A stretch of 40,353 nt of DNA from JBQTKD01 sp052386455 (GCA_052386455.1 JBQTKD010000048.1:1-40353); one strand, 5' to 3'. Positions 32,419 through 39,288 are shown, numbered from the stretch's first letter. Translations and numbers: made by a program. Notes: generated by a model not told the origin, from the letters alone.

Positions 32419-32659
32419 GGTGATCCGTTCCGCCCACGGCGAGAGCGCACGCGGGCATGCTCAAAGTGGATTGGGTGGCGGTCCGTGGAGCGCGCAGCTC
32501 GCGGAGTCGAGGCAAGGCGCCGACTCGACGCGGAGGCACGAATACCCCTGCGACCTAGGAGGTCCGACAGGCCCCAGTTTCCAGTCCGTAGAGCAGAAAG
32601 CAGGACGCGAACGACTTCCTGGGACCACTGTAGCTTCACCGCCGGGAACTCGCCCGCGG
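32419..32659. other. Gap upstream of the capsid gene
   Basis: A 241-base stretch between two satellite genes with less coding-like composition. An 87-codon minus-strand frame (32400-32663) begins with a GTGA overlap to the previous gene, but its second half is Arg/Ser-rich and runs into the capsid start, so I do not call it. The stretch probably holds the promoter of the capsid module; no clear boxes were identified. Confidence 0.5.
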
Positions 32660-32899
32660 TCACATCGGCAGCCGCAGCATGTCCTCGAGCGCGGCCTCGA
32701 ACTCCTCCCGACCCTCGAACGAACGTTCGGCCATCGCGATCGTCAGCCCGGCGAGGCCCAGCGCCGCCGTGATCGGGTTGACGACCACCGTGGCGTAGAA
32801 GGCCGCCAGGTCCTGGTCGAGCAGCGCCCGCACCGCCGCGACGGTCTGTCCACGGCCCTCGGCGGGCGTCAGCTCCGGGTAGTCCGATTCGGTCGTCAT
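32660..32899 (-). CDS. Small satellite protein
   Basis: A 79-residue acidic protein, mostly helical (GRGQTVAAVRALLDQDLAAFYATVVVNPITAALGLAGLTIAMAERSFEG). No family recognised. ATG 32899 follows AAAGGA with normal spacing, preferred over GTG 32920. It lies between the HNH and capsid genes, where small phages often place terminase-small or scaffold genes, but no motif supports either. Confidence 0.65.
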   Translation of the reverse strand: MTTESDYPELTPAEGRGQTVAAVRALLDQDLAAFYATVVVNPITAALGLAGLTIAMAERSFEGREEFEAALEDMLRLPM

Positions 32900-33032
32900 C
32901 GAAGATCGTCCTTTCGTCACGTTGGGGGCCCGGCCGTGGATACGGCGCGGGGTCAGGAATGTGGCTGCGGGGTCAGGGAGGGAGATGGGCTGCGCTAAAT
33001 AAGGCGGCGAGTAGCGCGCAGGTACACGCCCA

Positions 33033-33272
33033 TCACCATTCCCGTGAGTTGATGCGCAGGTTCCGCAGTCGGTTGCCCTTGCGTGCCCCAGCTCTGCGGT
33101 TGCACGCGGCGTGCGCGAGGCCGAGGTATCCGCCGCGGTCGTCGGTGTGGTCGAGGTCGACCGCGTCGCCGGTGCGCAGGGGGTGGCCGCACCTGACGCA
33201 GGGCTTGCCGTTCATCTTGGCGACGAGGGCTTCGCGGAGGATCTGATGCGCCCGGCCATATGGATTGGTCAT
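33033..33272 (-). CDS. HNH endonuclease of the element
   Basis: A 79-residue phage-type HNH nuclease. The zinc-associated motif is PCVRCGHPLRTGDAVDLDHTDDRGGYLGLAHAACNRRAG, with catalytic His in LDH. Such small HNH proteins are often encoded beside packaging genes and assist terminase; here no terminase is present, so it might serve a helper's packaging machinery (inference). ATG 33272 follows a G-rich ribosome-binding site and overlaps the micro-ORF stop. Confidence 0.85.
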   Translation of the reverse strand: MTNPYGRAHQILREALVAKMNGKPCVRCGHPLRTGDAVDLDHTDDRGGYLGLAHAACNRRAGARKGNRLRNLRINSREW

Positions 33273-33340
33273 GCGCACCCCCGAACGTCGTGGGCGCACT
33301 GCTCTACGTCGATGGTGGTTGCGTGCAGGTTCGCGGTCAC
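33269..33340 (-). CDS. 23-residue micro-ORF coupled at both ends
   Basis: A 24-codon frame (VTANLHATTIDVEQCAHDVRGCA) whose GTG overlaps the WhiB-like stop by four bases and whose TGA overlaps the HNH ATG by four bases. It fills the whole gap between these genes. Such a perfect fit suggests it is translated, perhaps only to couple HNH translation to that of the WhiB-like gene. No homology recognised. Confidence 0.45.
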   Translation of the reverse strand: MTANLHATTIDVEQCAHDVRGCA

Positions 33341-33612
33341 GGTGCCCGCTCCCGGTGGCGGCGGTTGTTGGCTTCGGTGAAGTCGCGGCCGTGCCACACC
33401 CCGGCGGTCGGGGTCCAGGCCGTGGTGAACGCTCGGCAGTCCGGCGTCAGCGGGCACCATCCGCAGGCCTCGATCGCGGCGGCCTTGTCGGCGGGGTCGT
33501 CGGACACCCATTCGGTCCGACCTCGGCAGGGTGGGCGGGTGTGTTCGGCGGCGACGAGGAGGGCGTGCCACGCCGCGAGGGCGGCCTTGGAGAGGTGGAG
33601 GGCATGGGGCAT
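33337..33612 (-). CDS. WhiB-like Fe-S transcription factor of the element
   Basis: A 91-residue WhiB-family protein. The four cluster ligands are Cys29, Cys50, Cys53 and Cys59 (C...CGWCPLTPDC), followed by GVWHG (71-75) in place of the usual GVWGG turn, and a basic C-terminus (NNRRHRER) for DNA contact. It is likely the element's regulator of phage-like gene expression, or a modifier of host WhiB circuits. Its ATG overlaps the primase stop by one base. Confidence 0.85.
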   Translation of the reverse strand: MPHALHLSKAALAAWHALLVAAEHTRPPCRGRTEWVSDDPADKAAAIEACGWCPLTPDCRAFTTAWTPTAGVWHGRDFTEANNRRHRERAP

Positions 33613-35882
33613 CAGCAGGCCTCGTCGCGGTGCGCCGGCGGACCGACCACGGTTGCGATCCGGCACCGGTCGCAGGTGTCGCGGCCGGGCAGGCGCAGGA
33701 GCAGTTCGTTGCCGCAGACCACGCATTCGAACGGTGGGTCTGGGTCGTCTGCGTGCGGTGAGGACACCGGCGCCGCCGATGAGGACAACCCATCCGCGAC
33801 CGTCCCGACCGTCCTGACCGCGCTCTCACGGGGATGGATGTTGTCCTCATCGTCCCTGGTCAACGGCGGTGAGGACGGTGAGGACGGTCGGGACTGGACG
33901 ATGGAACTGTCCTGACCGCGCAGCCAGGTGTCCTGACCGCCTTCCGCCCGCTGTGCCGGCAACCGCCAACCGGTGCGGCGCATGGGTGGCTTGCCCTCGC
34001 GGATCTCGGTCATGTCTGTGTAGACGACGCCGAGGGTGCGGGCTGCCCGCTGGAGTTGCTTCTCGCCGTGCCCGGCCTCGGCTCCGGCCTCGAGAACGGT
34101 CTGACGGGGCGTCTCCCCGGCGTGTGTGAGGTAGTCGCGCAGCCACGCCTTCGGGTCGTTGTCCCGGCTCATGCTCGGCGCCAGGAAGGACCTGGCGGTC
34201 TCCAAGCCGTTGTCGACCTGCCCAATCCACTCCACGACGCCGCAGGAGGCGGGCAGCTCGCGGATCTCGCCGGTCTCGGCGTCGGTCTCGGTCACGGTGT
34301 AGGTCGCTTGGCGGATGCGGTAGCGCAGCGCGGGGACTGCGAGGCTGCCCGCGTTGGACTTGTCCAGTGCGACGAGCCCCTGCGGTGGGCCGTTCTCGGG
34401 CGAGTCGGGGTCGGCGACGACGATGACCATGGAGCGGACCGCGGTGCGGAACGCTCGCGAGTCCATGATCCGCAGCGCGGTGTCGGAGCCGGACTGCTTG
34501 TTCAGGTGCCAGGGTGCGACCACGGCGACTCGGGCCTGCTCGGCCCACTTGCCGATCGCGCGCAGGACCTTGGCGGTGTCCTTGTAGGAGATCGACTTGA
34601 GTTCGTCGGGCAGGGTGGTGGCCAGGGAGTCGATCCAGATCAGCGCGGGGTCGTAGTCGGCGACGACCTGGCCGAGCGCGGGGAGGTCGCGGGGGAGGAT
34701 TACTTCGTGCGCCGAGCCGTCGGCGGCCAGCCGTGCATTGAGGTAGTGCACGCGGGTCAGGTCTGCGCCGGCCTCGCGTAGCCGTGGGGTGAACACGTCG
34801 GCGATGCCGTCCTCGGGTGCGATGACCAGCACGTCGCGTGGGGTGCCGAGGTATTCGCCGGGCAGGGTGCCGCGGGTGAGGTCGGCCATGATGCGCACGC
34901 CGACGGTGGTCTTGCCGATGCCCTCGGCGCCGGGCATCAGGGTTGCTGCTCCGCGTGGGATGTAGTGCTGCCAGACGTAGACCACGCGAGTGATCTCGAC
35001 GTCGGCGGCGGTGAGGATCGCGAACGACGGAGCCTGCCCGATTGTCTGGCCGATGGGTTCGTCGACCGCCGTGGCGAACTTGCGCGCCGCGCCGGGCCAC
35101 CATCGTGTGCGGAAGCATTTCTCGATGCTGTCCGGTCCCGACCATGGCGGTACGCAGTCGCGGGCGCGCAGCTCGATCATCCCCAGCGCCTCGGCCTCGG
35201 TCATCTTTCGAGCGGCGAGTGAGGCCACGTAGGCCGCGAGCACCTTGTCGTGCCTGCCGTCCGGGATGGGCTCGCCGAGGCGGCCGGCCATGCCGCCCGC
35301 GGGTCCCACGATGCCGGCCGCGGGCGTGGGGGGCAGGGACGTGGCCGTCACCCAGTCGCGGAATGCAGCGCCGCTGACGTCGTCTCGGCCGAACGTGTCG
35401 AGGCCGTCCTCGAGGAGCACGTACGGCCCTTCCGGTTTGCCCTTGGCGTTGGGGCCGCGGACGGTCGGCGGGATGAACACGAACCCGCGTCCGGTCCCGT
35501 CCGGGCTGCCGGACTGTAGATCGATGCCGTCCCGGTCTGTCTTGGCGATGCCGAGCCGGTAGACGTAGTGGTGGGTCCCGCCGGACGGGGTGGCCACGGT
35601 GGCGTATTCGGTGGGCCAGCGGTCGGCCTCGCGCAGCATGCGCGCGGCGTCGTGACCGCCGTGGCGCGGGTCCACGTCGACGAAGTCCAGCGCGTGCCCG
35701 CCGACTGCGCAGAGGGCCATGCCCGGACGCCACCGCTCGAGCACCTTGGGGTCAGGTCGGGTGTGCTGCCAGCGGCGGGGCGGGCGGAATCCGGAGTCCG
35801 TGCTCGGGTCGGGCCATGCGGCGAACACCGGCACGCCCTGGTCGATCAGGCGCCGGGCGAACCCGAGGGGATCGGCGCTCAT
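33612..35882 (-). CDS. Primase-polymerase / RepA-like helicase fusion
   Basis: A 756-residue replication protein. Residues 1 to about 190 are a prim-pol domain with metal-binding DVD (Asp69, Asp71) and the SGGTHHY motif (100-106). About 300-530 is a RepA/RadA-like hexameric ATPase: Walker A PGAEGIGKT (317-325) and Walker B LIWIDSL (Asp418). The C-terminus, after a low-complexity segment, has a zinc ribbon (CVVCGNELLL...CDRC). It should replicate the excised element. ATG 35882 overlaps the preceding stop. Confidence 0.9.
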   Translation of the reverse strand: MSADPLGFARRLIDQGVPVFAAWPDPSTDSGFRPPRRWQHTRPDPKVLERWRPGMALCAVGGHALDFVDVDPRHGGHDAARMLREADRWPTEYATVATPSGGTHHYVYRLGIAKTDRDGIDLQSGSPDGTGRGFVFIPPTVRGPNAKGKPEGPYVLLEDGLDTFGRDDVSGAAFRDWVTATSLPPTPAAGIVGPAGGMAGRLGEPIPDGRHDKVLAAYVASLAARKMTEAEALGMIELRARDCVPPWSGPDSIEKCFRTRWWPGAARKFATAVDEPIGQTIGQAPSFAILTAADVEITRVVYVWQHYIPRGAATLMPGAEGIGKTTVGVRIMADLTRGTLPGEYLGTPRDVLVIAPEDGIADVFTPRLREAGADLTRVHYLNARLAADGSAHEVILPRDLPALGQVVADYDPALIWIDSLATTLPDELKSISYKDTAKVLRAIGKWAEQARVAVVAPWHLNKQSGSDTALRIMDSRAFRTAVRSMVIVVADPDSPENGPPQGLVALDKSNAGSLAVPALRYRIRQATYTVTETDAETGEIRELPASCGVVEWIGQVDNGLETARSFLAPSMSRDNDPKAWLRDYLTHAGETPRQTVLEAGAEAGHGEKQLQRAARTLGVVYTDMTEIREGKPPMRRTGWRLPAQRAEGGQDTWLRGQDSSIVQSRPSSPSSPPLTRDDEDNIHPRESAVRTVGTVADGLSSSAAPVSSPHADDPDPPFECVVCGNELLLRLPGRDTCDRCRIATVVGPPAHRDEAC

Positions 35883-36082
35883 TCGCCCTCCGCCTGGGGG
35901 CCGAACCTGACCGGCCGGTCGGCGACGTCGACCCGCGTGCGATAGCCGAGGGCGCGTTGACGTTCGGCGAAGCGGCGTGCGTCGACGACCCGGAAGAAGT
36001 AGCGGACCCGCCAGGATGTGCTTGGGCTCCACCAGGAGGCGCGCCAGCGGACACGGGCCATGACGGCGCTGCGCTCGTTCAC
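35879..36082 (-). CDS. Small basic satellite protein
   Basis: A 67-residue Arg/Trp-rich protein (ARVRWRASWWSPSTSWRVRYFFRVVDARRFAERQRALGYRTRVDV) of no known family, possibly nucleic-acid binding. GTG 36082 overlaps the previous stop by four bases and its stop overlaps the primase ATG, which supports expression as part of the replication operon. ATG 36061 is an alternative start. Confidence 0.65.
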   Translation of the reverse strand: MNERSAVMARVRWRASWWSPSTSWRVRYFFRVVDARRFAERQRALGYRTRVDVADRPVRFGPQAEGE

Positions 36083-36363
36083 CCAGACCCCGCAATCGCG
36101 TAGCGCTCGCCGGTGATCGGGCAGCGTCGGATCGGCGGCGGACCCCCGACCAGCCGCTGCCAGGGCAGTCGATGCACGTGCAGCGGGGCGGCGCAGTGGG
36201 GGCAGTGGCGGACGACGACGATGGCGAGCTTGCGGGCTGCTACGGGCAGGCAGATCAGCGCGGGGACCGCGACACTCGGGCTACCCTGTTCTGGACGTGC
36301 TCGCCGGCCGTCCTGGGCGCCGCTTCCTCGCTGGGGGCGGCGCCTTTCGTTAGGCGGTGGCAT
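36079..36363 (-). CDS. Small satellite protein with Cys-pair motif
   Basis: A 94-residue protein. Its C-terminal half has a possible zinc knuckle (VVRHCPHCAAPLHVHRL ... RRCPITGERY). The first 30 residues are low-complexity and there is no good ribosome-binding site at ATG 36363, so a later GTG before VPALICLPVAARKLA may be the real start. It overlaps both neighbours. Function unknown. Confidence 0.55.
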   Translation of the reverse strand: MPPPNERRRPQRGSGAQDGRRARPEQGSPSVAVPALICLPVAARKLAIVVVRHCPHCAAPLHVHRLPWQRLVGGPPPIRRCPITGERYAIAGSG

Positions 36364-36619
36364 GGGGACCGCCTTCGAGTTTGCGAGCGGCGCGGGCCTT
36401 GGACGACTTCAGGGCGAGCCGGGCCATGTGGGCGCGGCGTGCGGCGTCGGCGCGACGGGTTCGCTCGGCGGCGCCCAGTGCGCGGTCGGGATCGACCTGC
36501 CGCTCGAACTTGGCGAGCAGACCGGCCTGCCCGCGGGCCGCGTTCGTGGCGGGGTCCTCGAGGGACCAACGGGTGTGTGCGGCGATCTGTGCGCGCAGGC
36601 GGCGCTGTTCGCGGGTCAC
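36350..36619 (-). CDS. Small Arg-rich helical satellite protein
   Basis: An 89-residue basic helical protein (REQRRLRAQIAAHTRWSLEDPATNAARGQAGLLAKFERQVDPDRAL...). The AAHTRW...DPDR pattern recurs in actinobacterial prophage and integrative-element genes, but no function is known to me. GTG 36619 overlaps the previous stop by four bases. Confidence 0.7.
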   Translation of the reverse strand: MTREQRRLRAQIAAHTRWSLEDPATNAARGQAGLLAKFERQVDPDRALGAAERTRRADAARRAHMARLALKSSKARAARKLEGGPHATA

Positions 36620-36825
36620 GCGGCACCGCCGTGGACAACCCCGATGCGGTCGAGCGCGCCGGAGAGGATGGCGCGCAGTCGGGCCGTCTGTTGTGGTGTC
36701 AGTTCGGGGGCCTCGGCGACGATCTTCTCGACGCGTTGCTCGATCGACCCGATTGCGTTGCTGCGGCCGCCGATCTTGCCGAACCTGACGAACTCGTCTT
36801 GGGTCGGAGAGTTCTTGTGGGGCAT
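36616..36825 (-). CDS. Small satellite protein, first gene of the operon
   Basis: A 69-residue protein (DEFVRFGKIGGRSNAIGSIEQRVEKIVAEAPELTPQQTARLRAIL) of unknown function; it often pairs with the preceding family in actinobacterial elements. ATG 36825 has a strong AAGGAG ribosome-binding site. As the first gene after the repeat-rich control region it could be a regulator, but no clear DNA-binding motif is seen. Confidence 0.7.
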   Translation of the reverse strand: MPHKNSPTQDEFVRFGKIGGRSNAIGSIEQRVEKIVAEAPELTPQQTARLRAILSGALDRIGVVHGGAA

Positions 36826-37133
36826 GCTGTTGTCGCTCCTTTGCGGGAGTGGCCGCCTTCCGCTCGGAGTTGCAGCTCCGGGATCAACGGAAGGCGGTCT
36901 TGGCTAGATCCCCGTGGTGGGGGATCTGCCTACAAGCATGCGGTGCGCCGCCGATGGTCCGCGGCTCGGTTGTGCCTACGGACGCTCAGGTGACGGTGGG
37001 TCACTTCAATTCCGTGGACGCCAGTGGACACCAGTGGACACCAGTGCAAGAAGCGCCCTCGTTGAAAATTTAGCTTTCCCCGCAGAAGAACTCCGGCGTG
37101 TCGTGGAACTAGACCCTGGGAGAGGCCTTGTTG
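36826..37133. promoter_or_regulatory. Control region with nested inverted repeats and iterons
   Basis: A 308-base gene-free stretch between the integrase and the replication operon. It holds a nested structure: outer arms CCGCCTTCCG (36853-36862) and CGGAAGGCGG (36888-36897) enclosing CGGAG/CTCCG (36865-36880). It also holds a perfect 8-bp hairpin, AGATCCCC/GGGGATCT (36906-36927), and three to four 10-bp direct repeats of CCAGTGGACA (37011-37046). The A+T-richest part (AAAATTTAG, 37065-37073) follows. This is a good candidate for the element's origin or main operator. Confidence 0.65.
37011..37046. repeat. 10-bp direct repeats (iteron-like)
   Basis: TCCGTGGACG, CCAGTGGACA, CCAGTGGACA and a partial CCAGTG occur head to tail with exact 10-base spacing, so the same DNA face is presented each time. 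This suggests a protein-binding array, for example for the replication protein or an excision factor. Confidence 0.75.
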
Positions 37134-38099
37134 CTAGTGCTCGCCCAGTCCCAGCCGGCGGAACTCCTCGGCGGCGCGCCGTTCGGCGCTGTCTCGCGTG
37201 TAGGTCTCGATCAGGTCCCGGCGGGACCATCCGCCCATGGCCATCAGCCCGCCCTCGGACCCGCCGGCGTCGAGCCACCTCGTCGCCGCGGTGTGGCGCA
37301 GGCGGTGCGGGTGGAAGTCCTCGATGCCCGCGGCGCGCGCGCGGGCGGCCAGCGACTCGCGCAGGCCGCTGTAGGACAGCGGGCGGTTCCGCGTCGCGGA
37401 CAGCCACAGGGCGGGGGAGCCGGCCAGGGGATGGGACCGGCGCGCTCGGAGGTAGCGGTCCACCGCCGCGCCGGCGACCGGGCCGAACGGGACGACGCGA
37501 CCCTTGCCGCCCTTGCCGCGCACGATGTGCAGGGAGCCGCGCGCCACGTCGACGCGGTCGAGCTCCATGGCGACCACCTCTCCGGCGCGCGCGGTCGTGT
37601 CGAGCATGAGCCGAACCATCGCCTCGTCGCGGCGATCCAGGAACGTCCTGCCGACGCAGGCTTTCACCAGCGCCGCCGCCTCGTCGTTGCTCAGCGCCGG
37701 CACGACTCGCTGGTCGACCTTCGGGGCCTTGAGCGTGCGGATCTCGTCCTTGGGGAGCTCGTCCTCCTCGGTCAGCCACGCCGAGAACTGACGCAGCGCC
37801 ACAAGCCGCAGCCGCGCGGTGGTGGCCTCGTTGTCGTCGCAGAGCTGGGCGACCCAGGCCGAGACGGTGCGGCGGTCGAGTCGCGGCGGCAGTTCCTCGA
37901 GGGCGCACCAACGCAGAAAGAGGTCGACGGCCTGGGTGTAGGCGGCGAGGGTGTTGGGCGACTTGCGCTCGGCGCGCAGGTGGATCGTCCAGGACTCCAG
38001 CAGGTCGCGCAACGGCGATTCGACAGGTGTCGGAGCGATCTTGGCGGAAGGTCCGTTATGTGCAGTGGGCACGGCATGCAGGCGGCGGGGAGTGGTCAC
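37134..38099 (-). CDS. int: Tyrosine recombinase / integrase
   Basis: A 321-residue phage-type tyrosine recombinase. An N-terminal SAM-like core-binding domain (about 30-115) precedes the catalytic domain with Arg171 (TTARAGEV), Lys196/199 (VRGKGGKGR), His265-x-x-Arg268 (HRLRHT), Trp291 in the position of the second His (MGGWS) and nucleophile Tyr300. Its overall shape is XerC/D-like with no long arm-binding domain, consistent with acting at a dif-type site. GTG 38099 used, with GGGAG about 11 bases upstream, 45 bases from the right junction core. Confidence 0.92.
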   Translation of the reverse strand: MTTPRRLHAVPTAHNGPSAKIAPTPVESPLRDLLESWTIHLRAERKSPNTLAAYTQAVDLFLRWCALEELPPRLDRRTVSAWVAQLCDDNEATTARLRLVALRQFSAWLTEEDELPKDEIRTLKAPKVDQRVVPALSNDEAAALVKACVGRTFLDRRDEAMVRLMLDTTARAGEVVAMELDRVDVARGSLHIVRGKGGKGRVVPFGPVAGAAVDRYLRARRSHPLAGSPALWLSATRNRPLSYSGLRESLAARARAAGIEDFHPHRLRHTAATRWLDAGGSEGGLMAMGGWSRRDLIETYTRDSAERRAAEEFRRLGLGEH

Positions 38100-38143
38100 G
38101 GAGTCTATTCTCCCAGGTCAGGGGCGGATTCGCTCGGGAATCG

Positions 38144-38161
38144 CATCTGACATAACGTCCA
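38144..38161. repeat. attR core (right copy of the 18-bp direct repeat)
   Basis: Same 18 bases as at 29235-29252. Here the repeat continues outward into TTATCGGCGGT, completing a dif-like site, so the chromosome-derived XerC arm lies on this side. Confidence 0.85.
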
Positions 38162-38172
38162 TTATCGGCGGT
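38145..38172 (-). other. dif: dif-like chromosome dimer resolution site
   Basis: Read on the minus strand: an 11-base XerC-type arm ACCGCCGATAA, six-base centre TGGACG, and XerD-type arm TTATGTCAGAT. The XerD arm matches E. coli dif (TTATGTTAAAT) at 9 of 11 positions; the XerC arm matches at 6 of 11 and ends with the conserved ATAA. Length and architecture (11-6-11) are those of dif, where XerC/XerD resolve chromosome dimers near the terminus. Confidence 0.8.
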
Positions 38173-38331
38173 CAACCGCAGGCTGGGGAGCAGGGAAGCA
38201 ACGCCCGAGGTGCGCTTACCTGCGCCGGTCGCCTCGCTGGCGGCTTCTGCGTTCTGCAGTCGTCGGCAAGCGGCTGCTGCCCGCGATCGGCACGGACGCC
38301 GGGGCGGTAGGTCGACCGCTGGGTCGCTTCC

Positions 38332-38616
38332 TCAGGCCACGGTGTCGAGCTTGCGCACCTTGGGCACTCCGGCAGCACGTTCGGCGGCCAGGTCGTACGC
38401 CGACTGCATGGCCAGCCAGGCGCGGGCGGTGCCGACTCCGGCTTCCTCGAGGCGCACGGCGAGGTTGGGACTCACTCGGGAGTGACCGTGCAGAACCCGG
38501 CTGAGCGTGACGCGGGAGACGCCGAGACGCTGCGCGGCCTCGCCGACGCTGAGGCCCAACTCGGCGAGCACGTCCTCGCGCAGGATCTCTCCAGGATGAA
38601 CCGGGCTTCGCATCAT
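38332..38616 (-). CDS. higA: HigA-type antitoxin
   Basis: A 94-residue helix-turn-helix antitoxin: MMRSPVHPGEILREDVLAELGLSVGEAAQRLGVSRVTLSRVLHGHSRVSPNLAVRLEEAG is the classic VapI/HigA pattern. It should bind and neutralise HigB and repress the operon at the upstream palindrome. ATG 38616 follows AAGG and lies 14 bases after the toxin stop. It is the first gene outside the element on the dif side. Confidence 0.92.
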   Translation of the reverse strand: MMRSPVHPGEILREDVLAELGLSVGEAAQRLGVSRVTLSRVLHGHSRVSPNLAVRLEEAGVGTARAWLAMQSAYDLAAERAAGVPKVRKLDTVA

Positions 38617-38630
38617 CGTGGTCACCTTGC

Positions 38631-38909
38631 CTAGTGGTAGTCCTGATAGTCGACGAGTTCGACGTCCGTCTCGACGAATCGGAAGGTCACCCGCCAGTTT
38701 TCGTCCACCCGAATCGACCAGTGTCCGGCCAGTTCGCCGTGGAGCGGATGGGTGCGAAACGACGGGATCGCAAGGTCCGCAGCGGTCTGGGCCACGTCGA
38801 GTGCAGACAGGATGCGTAGCAACTTGCCGACGTGCGCAGCCTGAACGCCCTTCTTCGTCCCGTCGCGATACAGCTTCTCCAGACCCTTGTGCCGGAAGCC
38901 GACGATCAC
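38631..38909 (-). CDS. higB: HigB/RelE-type mRNA interferase toxin
   Basis: A 92-residue RelE-fold toxin predicted to cleave mRNA on the ribosome. Family features: RHKGLEKLYRDGTKKG, LRILSALDVAQTAADL, HPLHGELAGHWSIRVDENWRVTFRFVETDVELVDYQDYH. Toxin-before-antitoxin order is typical for higBA. GTG 38909 has no ribosome-binding site but a -10 box (TACACT) six bases upstream, so the mRNA is probably leaderless. Confidence 0.92.
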   Translation of the reverse strand: MIVGFRHKGLEKLYRDGTKKGVQAAHVGKLLRILSALDVAQTAADLAIPSFRTHPLHGELAGHWSIRVDENWRVTFRFVETDVELVDYQDYH

Positions 38910-38917
38910 CGATCCAG

Positions 38918-38943
38918 TGTATCGCGTAACAATACGCGATACA
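38918..38943 (-). promoter_or_regulatory. higBA promoter and operator
   Basis: A perfect inverted repeat with 11-base arms (TGTATCGCGTA and TACGCGATACA) and a four-base spacer lies nine bases upstream of higB. On the minus strand TTGTAT, 17 bases and TACACT form a promoter overlapping the palindrome. HigA binding here would block transcription. Confidence 0.8.
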
Positions 38944-39012
38944 ACGAAGGGCGCGACGACGGACGACGACTGGAGGCACGGGGTCGTCGGGACGTGGTCA
39001 CCGCGCGTCGGA

Positions 39013-39288
39013 TTAGCGGGGAAGCGTCGTGCTCGACTGCTGCGCCGCCCAGTCCTCGAAGTCCGGGTGGTCCTCGTCGACCTCGTAGAACGCGCTGAAC
39101 GGCATGGTGTGCGCGTGCGGGCCGGTGCACGGGCACGGGCACTGCGTGCCGAGGATCGCCGACCACAGCAGGTCGATGTCGTACTCCGACACGACGACGC
39201 CATCGGGTACGACGACGGTCATCGTCGCGGGGCCGCGCGAGTAGAGCTCGTTGCGCTGCTTCGGGATGTAGGGCTCGGACACGACCAT
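39013..39288 (-). CDS. Hypothetical protein with CPCPC motif
   Basis: A 91-residue acidic protein (TVVVPDGVVVSEYDIDLLWSAILGTQCPCPCTGPHAHTMPFSAFYEVDEDHPDFEDW). The CPCPCTGPHAH segment could bind a metal. ATG 39288 is preceded by GAGGAG; ATG 39222 is an internal alternative. No family recognised. It lies 103 bases upstream of higB on the same strand. Confidence 0.7.
   Translation of the reverse strand: MVVSEPYIPKQRNELYSRGPATMTVVVPDGVVVSEYDIDLLWSAILGTQCPCPCTGPHAHTMPFSAFYEVDEDHPDFEDWAAQQSSTTLPR

Larger units (their letters stand above)
29235..38161. mobile_element. 8.9-kb capsid-encoding satellite / reduced prophage integrated at dif
   Basis: Bounded by an exact 18-bp direct repeat (29235-29252 and 38144-38161). 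It contains a tyrosine integrase 45 bases inside the right end and, in phage-like order on one strand: small ORFs, primase-polymerase/helicase, WhiB-like protein, HNH nuclease, HK97-type capsid, small ORFs, phospholipase A2 and a membrane protein. Many neighbours overlap by one or four bases. No terminase, portal, protease, tail, lysis or clear excisionase gene is present. Size and content resemble phiRv1/phiRv2 of M. tuberculosis. I infer a phage satellite or a deleted prophage; mobility is unproven. Confidence 0.85.

Noticed and set aside
32400..32663. 87-codon minus-strand frame before the capsid
   Set aside because: The GTGA overlap is suggestive, but the second half is non-protein-like and runs into the capsid start; more likely a promoter region.
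31108..32772. 554-codon plus-strand open frame across the capsid gene
   Set aside because: Opposite strand of the capsid gene; composition is shadow-like and all element genes run on the minus strand.
36853..36927. Cloverleaf-like inverted repeats as a tRNA
   Set aside because: Arm lengths, loop sequences and absence of T-psi-C and anticodon features exclude a tRNA.
37011..37046. CRISPR-like repeats
   Set aside because: Ten-base repeats directly abut with no spacers and there are no cas genes.
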